Shown in pieces: positions 42,552 through 53,058 of a stretch of DNA of 64,000 bases. Source of the stretch: CAZMYM01 sp964620325 (lineage in GTDB: Bacteria > Bipolaricaulota > Bipolaricaulia > UBA7950 > UBA9294); contig CAZUIM010000014.1 of assembly GCA_964620325.1 (NCBI GenBank), positions 1 to 64,000 on the forward strand. Reading direction: 5' to 3'. Position 1 is the first letter of the stretch; every line of letters starts with the position of its first letter. The notes under the pieces are model-generated. The model was not told the DNA's origin. It worked only from the letters and a program-made list of their open reading frames with translations, and searched no databases. Both the position numbers and the translations under genes were made by a program.

Positions 42552-44213
42552 ATGTCAACGCATCTCGAATCGCGAATCGCAGTCGCCCTCGCCTCGGCCT
42601 CTCGGAGCGTCGTCGGACCGTCGATCGAGCCGGTCGACGTCCGACCGGCCGATCGCCCCGAGTTCGGCGACTTCTCGTCAAACGTCGCACTCGCGTCGGC
42701 GGCGAATGCCGGAACGAGACCGCGCGACCTCGCCGAGCGACTCGTCCGGAGGCTCCGCGAGGAGGACGAGTCCCTGTTCCGCGAGGTCCGCGTCGACGGT
42801 CCCGGGTTCGTCAACTTCTTCCTTCGACCCGAGACGATTCAATCGGCCCTCACACACGTGCTCGAGCTCGGCGACCGATTCGGAAGCTCCGACCGCGGGG
42901 CCGGCTCGAGGATGCAGGTCGAGTTCGTCAGCTCGAATCCGACCGGTCCGCTGACGGTCGGCCACGGACGCCAGGCCGTTCTCGGCGACGTCCTCGCGAA
43001 CCTGTACGAGCGGCTCGGGTACGACGTGCAGCGCGAGTACTACTTCAACGACGAGGGCCGCCAGATCGATCTGCTCGCCGAATCGCTCTGGGTTCGACAT
43101 CGCGAGCTCCACGGGGAATCCCACGAGATTCCGGACGACGGGTATCGCGGCGAGTACTTGATCGACGTCGCCCGAGGCCTCGACACGGAGGAACCCTCGA
43201 AGGGGACGTTCGAATCCTTCAGCGAAGAGGCGCGCGCCTTCTATCGTCGAGAAGCGGTCGATCGACTGACCGCGATGATCAAGGATGACCTCGCCAAGCT
43301 CGGCGTCCACTTCGATCGTTGGTTCAGCGAGGCGACCCTCCATCGCTCGGGTGAAGTCACAGCCGCGCTCGAGGCGCTCGAGAAGCACGACGGCGTCTAC
43401 GAGAAGGACGGCGCCGTCTGGCTGAAGGCTGAGGCGTTCGGGGCCGCACAGGACGCCGTGCTCATCCGGAGCACCGGCCGACCGACGTACTTGATGGTCG
43501 ACATCGCCTACCACCTGAACAAGCGGGCGCGCGGCTTCGACTGCGTGATCAACGTCCAAGGGGCCGACCATCACGCGGAGCTCACCTACGTAAAGGCGGC
43601 GCTGCGGATCCTCGGGCTCCCGGACGAGTGGCTGCACTACGCCGTGCACCAGTTCGTCAGCCTGAAGGAGGGGGGAGAGACGCTGAAGATGTCGACCCGT
43701 GCAGGGCGCTTCGTCACCCTCCGCGATCTTCTCGACGAGCTGTCCGGCGACGTCATTCGACACTTCATGATCTCCCGGAAGCCGGAGGCGCACCTCGAGT
43801 TCGACCTCGATCTGGCCCGATCCGCGTCTCAGGACAACCCCGCCACCTACGTGCAGTACGCGCACACGCGGATCGTCTCCATCTTCCGCAAGGCCGAAGA
43901 CGCCCCGATGGCAGACGAATGGACGACGGTCGACCTCTCTCCGCTGAGCGAGCCGGAGGAGCTCGACCTGATCAAGTCACTCGACCGATTCCCCGACGTC
44001 GTCGAAACGTCGGCTCTGACGTTCGGGCCGCATCTCCTCGCCGACTACGCCCTGCAGCTGTCGAAGGCGTTTCACGGATATTACGACCGGCACCGGGTGC
44101 TGTCGGAGGACGCCGAATTGACGCGGGCCCGCCTCGCCCTTCTCCGCGGGATGCGGATCGTCCTCCGGGAGAGCCTCGGGATCCTCGGCATGACCGCGCC
44201 GGAGGAGATGTAG
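42552..44213 (+). CDS. argS: Arginyl-tRNA synthetase
   Basis: 553 residues. ArgRS-specific N-terminal domain, HIGH block SSNPTGPLTVGHGRQAVLGD, YFNDEGRQIDLLAESLW, GADHHAEL and the KMS loop KMSTRAGRFVTL, normal for this enzyme. C-terminal anticodon-binding domain ends with LGILGMTAPEEM. Its stop shares one base with the ftsY start. Confidence 0.96.
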   Translation: MSTHLESRIAVALASASRSVVGPSIEPVDVRPADRPEFGDFSSNVALASAANAGTRPRDLAERLVRRLREEDESLFREVRVDGPGFVNFFLRPETIQSALTHVLELGDRFGSSDRGAGSRMQVEFVSSNPTGPLTVGHGRQAVLGDVLANLYERLGYDVQREYYFNDEGRQIDLLAESLWVRHRELHGESHEIPDDGYRGEYLIDVARGLDTEEPSKGTFESFSEEARAFYRREAVDRLTAMIKDDLAKLGVHFDRWFSEATLHRSGEVTAALEALEKHDGVYEKDGAVWLKAEAFGAAQDAVLIRSTGRPTYLMVDIAYHLNKRARGFDCVINVQGADHHAELTYVKAALRILGLPDEWLHYAVHQFVSLKEGGETLKMSTRAGRFVTLRDLLDELSGDVIRHFMISRKPEAHLEFDLDLARSASQDNPATYVQYAHTRIVSIFRKAEDAPMADEWTTVDLSPLSEPEELDLIKSLDRFPDVVETSALTFGPHLLADYALQLSKAFHGYYDRHRVLSEDAELTRARLALLRGMRIVLRESLGILGMTAPEEM

Positions 44214-45121
44214 TGGCGTGGCTCGAGCGACTCCGGAATGGGCTGTCGAGGACCCGTTCCGGATTGACCGATTCGATCGCCAAGGTCCTCGGCGGACGAT
44301 CCCGTCTCTCCCCCGAAGACGCCGAGCGGATTGAGGAGGTGTTGGTCGCCGGCGACGTCGGAGCCGCGGTCGCCGCCGAGCTCGCCGAGAGGCTCCAGGA
44401 TGAGCTTCGCGCCGACGGGCGGACGCCACTCGAGGTCCTGAAGGGCCTCGTCCTCGAACGTCTCGAGGGGGCGGAGCGGCCGTTCCGGCTCCGATCCGAC
44501 CGGTCGCCGACCGTCCTCCTCGTCGCCGGGGTGAACGGAGCCGGGAAGACGACGACGATCGCCAAGATCGCCGCCCATCTTCGCGAGCAGGACCCGAAGC
44601 TTCCGATCACATTCGCCGCCGCAGACACCTTCCGCGCCGCAGCGGTCGAACAACTCGAAACGTGGGCGCAGCGGATCGGCGCCGACCTCGTCAAGCAGAC
44701 GCCGGGGGCCGATCCGGCGGCCGTCGCGTTCGACGCGCTCGACCACGCGATCCGGACCGGCGGCGTCCTGTTCATCGACACGGCCGGACGCCTCCAAACG
44801 AAACACAATCTCATGGAGGAACTGAAGAAGATCGAACGGACGGTGGCGAAGAAACTCGGGCGTGGATCGGACGAGCGACTCCTTGTGCTCGACGCGACCA
44901 CGGGCCAAAATGGCATCTCGCAGGCGGAGCGGTTTCACGCTGCGATCGGCCTGTCGGGCCTCGTCCTGACGAAGCTCGACAGCACCGCGAAGGGTGGTGT
45001 AATCCTCGCGATCCGAGACCGGCTCGATCTGCCCGTCCTGTTCGTCGGAGTCGGCGAAACGGCCAACGACCTGCACTCGTTCTCGGCGTCGGAGTTCGTC
45101 GAAGCGCTCTTTGCCGAGTAG
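44213..45121 (+). CDS. ftsY: Signal recognition particle receptor FtsY
   Basis: 302 residues from the GTG at 44213. N-terminal amphipathic helix (VAWLERLRNGL), N domain (SPEDAERIEEVLVAGDVG), then the SRP GTPase: GVNGAGKTTTIAKIA (G1), AADTFRAAAVEQL, DTAGRLQTKHNLMEEL (G3), LTKLDSTAKGG (G4). The short form without the long acidic domain. It docks SRP-ribosome complexes at the membrane. Confidence 0.96.
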   Translation: MAWLERLRNGLSRTRSGLTDSIAKVLGGRSRLSPEDAERIEEVLVAGDVGAAVAAELAERLQDELRADGRTPLEVLKGLVLERLEGAERPFRLRSDRSPTVLLVAGVNGAGKTTTIAKIAAHLREQDPKLPITFAAADTFRAAAVEQLETWAQRIGADLVKQTPGADPAAVAFDALDHAIRTGGVLFIDTAGRLQTKHNLMEELKKIERTVAKKLGRGSDERLLVLDATTGQNGISQAERFHAAIGLSGLVLTKLDSTAKGGVILAIRDRLDLPVLFVGVGETANDLHSFSASEFVEALFAE

Positions 45122-45154
45122 ACATAGAAAGAACACGGAGGTGCTCTACCAGGG

Positions 45155-47806
<2,652 letters not shown>

Positions 47807-47823
47807 TTAAGTGGATGGAGATG

Positions 47824-47852
47824 CCCCGAGCAAGAAGACTCGGGTCTTCTTC
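47824..47852 (+). terminator. Terminator-like pair of alternative hairpins after ppdK
   Basis: CCCGAG (47825-47830) pairs with CTCGGG (47839-47844) followed by TCTTCTTC. Alternatively AAGAAGAC (47832-47839) pairs with GTCTTCTT (47844-47851) around TCGG. The two exclude each other. Confidence 0.55.
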
Positions 47853-47856
47853 CCAG

Positions 47857-47883
47857 CTACTGGAACCACAGCAACACCAGTAG
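47857..47883 (+). other. 7-bp hairpin
   Basis: CTACTGG (47857-47863) and CCAGTAG (47877-47883) with a 13-nt loop, directly after the ppdK terminator. Confidence 0.4.
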
Positions 47884-47940
47884 CCTGAGGCATCAGGCCG
47901 CGATTCGAGAATAGTCTCGCAGGAGACCTCCAGCCATGGA

Positions 47941-47974
47941 GAGAAAACGCCCGGCGGAGGCCGGGGCGTTCTCT
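47941..47974. terminator. Second, GC-rich terminator hairpin
   Basis: GAGAA.CGCCC...GGGGCG.TTCTC: outer GAGAA (47941-47945) with TTCTC (47969-47973) and inner CGCCC with the G-run, small bulges only. A-rich and T-rich arms make it usable in both directions. Confidence 0.5.
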
Positions 47975-48027
47975 TGCGAAGCAGTGTCCAAACGAGAGGA
48001 TCAGCTGACACCGCCTCTGGAAATCTG

Positions 48028-48108
48028 CAATCGGCCGACACACAACCTTTCAAACCGCCGATACTTTATCTTGCAATCAGCCGATGGCCACAGTTACAAT
48101 CAGCCGAT
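48028..48108 (+). repeat. Four 12-bp boxes with exact 23-bp period before the DUF4143 ATPase gene
   Basis: CAATCGGCCGAC (48028), CAAACCGCCGAT (48051), CAATCAGCCGAT (48074) and CAATCAGCCGAT (48097) are spaced exactly 23 bp apart; the 11 bp between boxes differ. The last box ends directly before the ATG at 48109. They are not a coding repeat because 23 is not a multiple of three. Confidence 0.8.
48071..48100 (+). promoter_or_regulatory. Promoter embedded in the 23-bp repeats
   Basis: TTGCAA (48071-48076), 18 bp, TACAAT (48095-48100). The -35 overlaps the third box and the -10 the fourth; transcription would start at or just before the ATG (leaderless). Confidence 0.5.
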
Positions 48109-49353
48109 ATGAAGGACGATCCTCTCTACCCTCGATTCGTGGAGACCTCCCTGGAGGATGCGATATCGGACACCCCAGTCGTCCTGATCCACGGTCCCCG
48201 CCAATGCGGGAAGACAACGCTGGCTCGGACGTTTGGCGAGGCAAGAGGCTACACCTACTTCAGTTTCGATGATGACGTCGTGGCGACTGCGGCCCGAACC
48301 GACCCCGCAGGGTTCGTTGCCGACTTGCCCATGAAGACCATCCTCGACGAGGTTCAGCACGTGCCCGAGTTGTTCTCCTCGCTCAAGATCGCCGTCGATC
48401 GGGATCGCACACCCGGGCGATTCCTTCTCACCGGCTCGGCGAATGCGCTTCTCGTGCCTCGACTCGCGGATTCGCTCGCCGGGCGAATGGAGATCCTTCG
48501 GCTGCACCCCCTCGCGCAGTGCGAGCTCGCGGGGGTGCGACCGGATTTCCTCGACAGGCTTTTCGACAGAGGCTTCCCCATGCGTTCTCACGACCGCCTC
48601 GGAGACAAGTTGGTGGCGTGCATCGTCGCAGGCGGCTATCCCGCAGCGCTTGCGCGATCCACGCACCGCCGACAGGCGGCGTGGTATCGAGATTACATTG
48701 GCACCCTCATTCAGCGTGACGTGCAGGATCTAGCCAGGATACGTAACCTGGATGTGCTCCCTCGGCTGCTGGCGCTCGCTACCGCGCAGACGGCGCAGCT
48801 GCGCAACGTCGCGGATCTAGCGGGTCCGTTCCAGTTGAGCCGGCCGACGATCCAGGAGTACGTCACGCTGCTTGAGGCCATCTTCCTGATCGACATCCTG
48901 CCGCCGTGGCACAGCAATCGGCTCAAGCGGCTCGTCAAGAGCCCCAAGATCCACGTCGGAGACACCGGCGTCGCCTGCGCACTGCTCGACGCCGACAGCC
49001 AGAGCCTGGCGGAAGACCGCGACACGCTCGGTCGTCTCTTGGAGACCTTCGTATTCCAGGAGCTTCGTCGCCAGGCGAGCTGGCACCCGACCGCCCTTCG
49101 CTTCCACCATTTCCGGGATCGTGACGGATACGAGGTCGACATCGTTCTCGAACGCGCTGGACAACGCATCGCCGGCATTGAAGTGAAGGCCTCGGCGACG
49201 GTCAGAGATCGGGATTTCCGTGGACTGCGCAAGCTTCGATCCGCAAGCGACAAGCGGTTTGCCGCAGGGATTGTGCTGTATGACGGTGAGACGTGTGCTG
49301 GATTCGGCGATGACCTCTACGCCGTGCCGATCCGGACGCTCTGGGAGAGTTGA
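48109..49353 (+). CDS. AAA-family ATPase with C-terminal DUF4143 domain
   Basis: 414 residues. Walker A GPRQCGKTT (29-37), Walker B-like TILDEVQHVPELF, sensor LTGSANALLVPRL, then linker and a C-terminal nuclease-like DUF4143 domain (FVFQELRRQASWHPTALRFHHFRDRDGYEVDIVL and IAGIEVKAS, which resemble PD-(D/E)xK strands with Glu-x-Lys). This ATPase family is widespread, often horizontally acquired, and of uncertain function. No ribosome-binding box is visible; four operator-like repeats lie immediately upstream. The gene stands alone, 130 bp before an oppositely oriented reductase. Confidence 0.9.
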   Translation: MKDDPLYPRFVETSLEDAISDTPVVLIHGPRQCGKTTLARTFGEARGYTYFSFDDDVVATAARTDPAGFVADLPMKTILDEVQHVPELFSSLKIAVDRDRTPGRFLLTGSANALLVPRLADSLAGRMEILRLHPLAQCELAGVRPDFLDRLFDRGFPMRSHDRLGDKLVACIVAGGYPAALARSTHRRQAAWYRDYIGTLIQRDVQDLARIRNLDVLPRLLALATAQTAQLRNVADLAGPFQLSRPTIQEYVTLLEAIFLIDILPPWHSNRLKRLVKSPKIHVGDTGVACALLDADSQSLAEDRDTLGRLLETFVFQELRRQASWHPTALRFHHFRDRDGYEVDIVLERAGQRIAGIEVKASATVRDRDFRGLRKLRSASDKRFAAGIVLYDGETCAGFGDDLYAVPIRTLWES

Positions 49354-49485
49354 GCGGCTCCGGTGGCTTCCCTTGGCGAACCCTCTCTTCGCGCGTCAAG
49401 ATGCGACTCCGACAGTCACTCGCAGCGTTAGGAACGCCAGCGTCCCGCGGAGCCGGCCATTGCGCAGAAGCCGTCAAGTGCGCCT

Positions 49486-50211
49486 CTACGCAAACGGCGA
49501 TCTTCCGGCGGCGATCGCCTCCTGCCACTTCTGATTGGCGACCTGCACGAATGCCTCCAGCGGCATGAGCGGACGGCCGATCGTGTTCAGGGTCTCCGCG
49601 GGGATCTGGCCGCTCTTCACGAATTCCCGACCCGCGTCCTTCGCGGCCTCGAGGATGTCGCCCACGGGTTTCCCCGTCTTCAGCATCCCCGCGAACGGCA
49701 TGCTGTGCGGCCGAAGAAGCGCGCCCGCGAACTCCCGATCGGCCTGTCTGGAGAACCTCTTCATGTAGTCGATCGCGGAGTCGAAGTTGTCCAGCTCCCA
49801 GAAACCGCAGGTGGAGACCAGCACGACCTTTCCCCGCGTCACGTCCTCGTGCAGGCTGTGGTAGCTGTGCCCGTCGCGGACTCCGAAGACGGGGTTCCCG
49901 AACGGGGTCATTCGGTCGATCAGGTTCTTCATCCCGCCGGCTACTCCGCCCCAGTGGACCGGCGTGGCGAAGACCCAGACGTCCGCGTCCCGCAGCTTGG
50001 GAAGCAGCGTCTCCATGTCGTCCTTCTGAATGCACGCGCCCCGGACGAAGCACTCCAGACGACCCAGGCAGGGGCCGATGTTGAGCTTCTTCGTGTAGAA
50101 GAGCTCCACATCCGCACCTGTCTCCCTCATCCCTTCAAGGAATGGATTCAGGATCAGAGCCGTGATTCCCTTGTCCATCTTGGGGCTGCAGTTGATCGCC
50201 AGCACCTTCAT
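49486..50211 (-). CDS. Flavodoxin-like NAD(P)H-dependent oxidoreductase
   Basis: 241 residues. The ATG is preceded by AAAGGAGGAG. Flavodoxin fold: VLAINCSPKMDKGITALIL (FMN phosphate loop), then GPCLGRLECFVRGACIQKDDM, a Cys-containing segment like that of iron-sulfur flavoproteins (only three Cys), VFATPVHWGGVAGGMKNLIDR and STCGFWE. It probably binds FMN and reduces a small molecule or quinone. Monocistronic by position. Confidence 0.88.
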   Translation of the reverse strand: MKVLAINCSPKMDKGITALILNPFLEGMRETGADVELFYTKKLNIGPCLGRLECFVRGACIQKDDMETLLPKLRDADVWVFATPVHWGGVAGGMKNLIDRMTPFGNPVFGVRDGHSYHSLHEDVTRGKVVLVSTCGFWELDNFDSAIDYMKRFSRQADREFAGALLRPHSMPFAGMLKTGKPVGDILEAAKDAGREFVKSGQIPAETLNTIGRPLMPLEAFVQVANQKWQEAIAAGRSPFA

Positions 50212-50521
50212 GTCTCATCTCCTCCTTTCTCTGACAAGTCCACACCCGCTGGCCAGGATCTGCCTGGCAACGCACACGCTGGCACCGTGACATCCATCCG
50301 ATCGTCGGCCCGCGCCGCCCTATCCTCTGCATTCTCTTGTGTTCCCGTATTCAGATCGATGCGTCCGCGCGCCATCCTAGGGCGCCGGGATTACTTGGGC
50401 AAGTTCATACAGGCTGCACAGCTAGAGAGCCGCGATCGGAGTCTCGGCTTGCGCTCATCGCATCGCCTGGACTTCAGTCGTAGTACCAGACCACCTGCAG
50501 ACCGTAGTCATTCAGGTAAGC
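50212..50521. other. Intergenic region between reductase and SIR2-like gene
   Basis: About 310 bp. The right end (50474-50521) continues the SIR2-like frame after its TGA stop for 15 codons. The rest shows no gene or clear promoter. Confidence 0.5.
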
Positions 50522-51631
50522 TCAGAGCTTCTCGACTTCATGCCAGAGGTCTCGAACGTTGAGGAACGCTACGTCCTTGCCCTCCAGCCGCTTGGCTGCC
50601 TCAGCAGCCTCGGCCTCTTCGTAGAAGTAGTAGTCAATGGCGTTGATTCGAGCATTTCCTACCACCTCTTCGAACACGTGGTTGTCGTTCATCGGCGACA
50701 ACCCGATGATGGTAACGTGGCCTGAGATCTCCCGAAACCTCTCCATCGGGTACTGCTCGGAGTGCCGAAGTCCAGGATCCTCACACTTGAGTCTGATCGC
50801 CTCGCGCATTCTCAGGAGCAGCGGACTGCTCTCGCCCCATGCATCAACCTCGTCGCGGATCTGTGGATCATCCCCATAGGCCGCGGCGAGCTTTTCCATT
50901 GCGCTGTTCGCCCGGCTAGCCTGGGTCATGGAGAAGGATTTCATCTCGCTTACGTGCGACAGCAAGCAGCTTGAGTAGAGATGTGGATACAACCAGTCCA
51001 CCTTCTCGCCGTCGAGAAGGTCCTCTGACAGCTGATTACGGAAGCTGCTTGGATCATACACATCGCTCAGAACATCGAAGGCGCCATGGAGATGCAGAAC
51101 CTCCGTCGAGCTGACGGACTCAAGGTTGTTGTCGTAGTTCGTTGTTAGTATGAGATCCCAGTCCGACAGCCAGTCCACCATCCCAGTTGGAAAACGCTCG
51201 TGGATCATCTGGATCGCGCCGCCATCGAACACCGCGTCCAAGAACATTCTCCTGAGTACACCTCTCACGTGGAAGGTCTCAGGGTTGGTCTTCCCCAGCT
51301 TGTTGTACACGAGCTCGAATAGCAGGAAGTAGTCCTCGAAGCCGATCTCATCGACCGAGTAGCGTCGCGTCGTGTCGTACCTTAGCTTGAAGTCCTCAAG
51401 AGCAGCTTTCTCGAACCCTGCAAACGCGTACCTGTCATACGCGCCGTTCAGTACTGACCGATGCTCTCTGTGCAATACACGAACGAATTCAGCGCACTCC
51501 GAGGGATACAAATGCTCTGGGAAGCTTCCTCTTCGGACGTTATCAAGTGCACGGGTGATGATTCCCGCATTCGTGTAGCGTTCACCGCCGAACTGGATGA
51601 TCAGTCCGTTTCCGAACAGGACGTTCTTCAC
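50522..51631 (-). CDS. SIR2-like domain protein (possible defence NADase)
   Basis: 369 residues from the GTG at 51631 behind GGAGGAA. SIR2-type signposts: LFGNGL near the start in place of GAGaS, WDLILTTNYDNNLE (Asn165, Asp167 as in the NAD site), VLHLHGAFD (catalytic-type His182) and VTIIGLSPMNDNHVFE as the second nucleotide block. Such stand-alone SIR2/AbiH-like proteins are found in anti-phage systems; no partner gene is visible. Local base composition is clearly less GC-rich than the surroundings, suggesting transfer. The frame continues past the TGA for AYLNDYGLQVVWYYD before a second TGA, so the present stop may be premature. Confidence 0.7.
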   Translation of the reverse strand: MKNVLFGNGLIIQFGGERYTNAGIITRALDNVRRGSFPEHLYPSECAEFVRVLHREHRSVLNGAYDRYAFAGFEKAALEDFKLRYDTTRRYSVDEIGFEDYFLLFELVYNKLGKTNPETFHVRGVLRRMFLDAVFDGGAIQMIHERFPTGMVDWLSDWDLILTTNYDNNLESVSSTEVLHLHGAFDVLSDVYDPSSFRNQLSEDLLDGEKVDWLYPHLYSSCLLSHVSEMKSFSMTQASRANSAMEKLAAAYGDDPQIRDEVDAWGESSPLLLRMREAIRLKCEDPGLRHSEQYPMERFREISGHVTIIGLSPMNDNHVFEEVVGNARINAIDYYFYEEAEAAEAAKRLEGKDVAFLNVRDLWHEVEKL

Positions 51632-51800
51632 GGTGTCTTCCTCCGCTTCCGGATCCGGGCAACTGCCGAGCCTGATTGCTAGGGCCTCACTCTCGTATCA
51701 CGAGGCTCCTCTCCTACTCATCAGTCCTCTCACGATCCCCGCATGCTGCCACAAGACCGCTCTGTAGTTCAACAGGCCAGCGTATCCGACAAGCGGCGCA

Positions 51801-51829
51801 TTGGAGTCCTGGTCGCTCGCCAGTACAAT
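51801..51829 (+). promoter_or_regulatory. Promoter of the coaBC-coaX operon
   Basis: TTGGAG (51801-51806), 17 bp, TACAAT (51824-51829), followed by GAGGAGG and the GTG at 51857. Confidence 0.6.
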
Positions 51830-51856
51830 CCCGCCCGGTCAGTGAGGAGGTTGCCC

Positions 51857-53044
51857 GTGTCTGAACGGAACGTGGTGCTTGGCGTCACCGGCTCGATCGC
51901 GGCGTACAAGGCGGTCGATCTGGCGAGCAAGCTGACGCAGGCCGGCGTTTCCGTCCACACGGTGATGACCGAAAGCGCGGCGAAGCTGGTCGGAGAGGCT
52001 TCGTTTCGCGCGATCACCGGAAATCCGGTGGCAACGCGGATGTTTGACCTCGAGAACCTCTATTCGATCGAGCATATCTCGCTCGCCGAGCTCGCCGACC
52101 TCGTCCTGATCGCTCCGGCGACGGCGAACGCGCTCGCCAAGATCGCCGCCGGAATCGCCGACGATCTGCTGACGTGCACCGTTCTCGCCTCTCGAGCTCC
52201 ACTCCTCGTCGCACCGGCGATGCACACGACGATGTGGGAGAATCGGGCGACACAGAAGAACGTCGAAACGCTGCGAGCGCGCGGGATCGGATTCGTCGGG
52301 CCGGCCGTCGGGCGCCTCGCCTCAGGCGGCCGGGGCACCGGACGGTTCGCACCGATCGACGAGATCCTCGGGGGTGCTCTCCGCATCCTCGGGCGGACCG
52401 GCGATCTCGCCGGCCGGCGAATCGTTGTCAGCGCCGGCGGAACCCGCGAGCCGATCGACCCGATCCGTTTCCTCGGGAACCGGTCGACCGGGAGGATGGG
52501 CTTCGCGATCGCCGAGGCGGCGCGTGACCGAGGGGCCGAGGTCGCCCTGATCGCTGCGCCGACCCTTCTGCCGCGACCGACGGGGATCGACGTCGTCGAG
52601 GTCGAATCAGCGCGGGAGATGTTCGATGCCGTGAGAGAAGCGAGCGCCGACGCCGACGCGCTGATCATGGCCGCCGCTGTCGCGGACTACAGCCCGGAGG
52701 CCCGATCGGAGTCGAAGTTGAAGAAATCGGAGGGTGAGCTTCGGCTGCGCCTCATTCGAACCGAGGACATTCTCGCGGCCGTCCGCGACGTCCCCGTCCG
52801 CGTCGGGTTCGCCGCCGAGACGGACGATCTGATCGGCAACGCCACGAAGAAGCTCGAGGAGAAGGATCTCGATCTCGTCGTCGCCAACCTCGTCGACAAC
52901 GCGGGAGGGCCGTTCGGAGCGGAGAGGAATCGAGCGATCCTTCTCGACTCGTCCGGTGCGACGGAGGAGCTGCCGACCCTCACGAAGCGGGAGTTGGGGG
53001 ATCGGATCCTCGACTGCATCCGCGACCTCCTCCCCGCCGGCTAG
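51857..53044 (+). CDS. coaBC: Phosphopantothenoylcysteine decarboxylase / phosphopantothenate-cysteine ligase
   Basis: 395 residues from the GTG at 51857 (GTGAGGAGG upstream). N-terminal flavin-dependent CoaC (GVTGSIAAYKAVDLASKLTQAG, active-site His in SIEHISLAELADL, APATANALAKIAAGIADDLL, APAMHTTMW), C-terminal CoaB (VVSAGGTREPIDPIRFLGNRSTGRMG in outline, and MAAAVADYSPE). It converts 4'-phosphopantothenate and cysteine to 4'-phosphopantetheine. First gene of a five-gene CoA operon. Confidence 0.95.
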   Translation: MSERNVVLGVTGSIAAYKAVDLASKLTQAGVSVHTVMTESAAKLVGEASFRAITGNPVATRMFDLENLYSIEHISLAELADLVLIAPATANALAKIAAGIADDLLTCTVLASRAPLLVAPAMHTTMWENRATQKNVETLRARGIGFVGPAVGRLASGGRGTGRFAPIDEILGGALRILGRTGDLAGRRIVVSAGGTREPIDPIRFLGNRSTGRMGFAIAEAARDRGAEVALIAAPTLLPRPTGIDVVEVESAREMFDAVREASADADALIMAAAVADYSPEARSESKLKKSEGELRLRLIRTEDILAAVRDVPVRVGFAAETDDLIGNATKKLEEKDLDLVVANLVDNAGGPFGAERNRAILLDSSGATEELPTLTKRELGDRILDCIRDLLPAG

Positions 53045-53058
53045 GTGATCGATGAAAC

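Noticed and set aside
48028..48108. Small CRISPR array
   Set aside because: The repeated box is only 12 bp with 11-bp gaps, far shorter than CRISPR repeats and spacers, and it overlaps a promoter; no cas gene is present.
47974..48108. Longer DUF4143 ATPase starting at 47974
   Set aside because: The extension would translate the operator-like repeats and terminator flank; Met at 48109 begins the family-like sequence.
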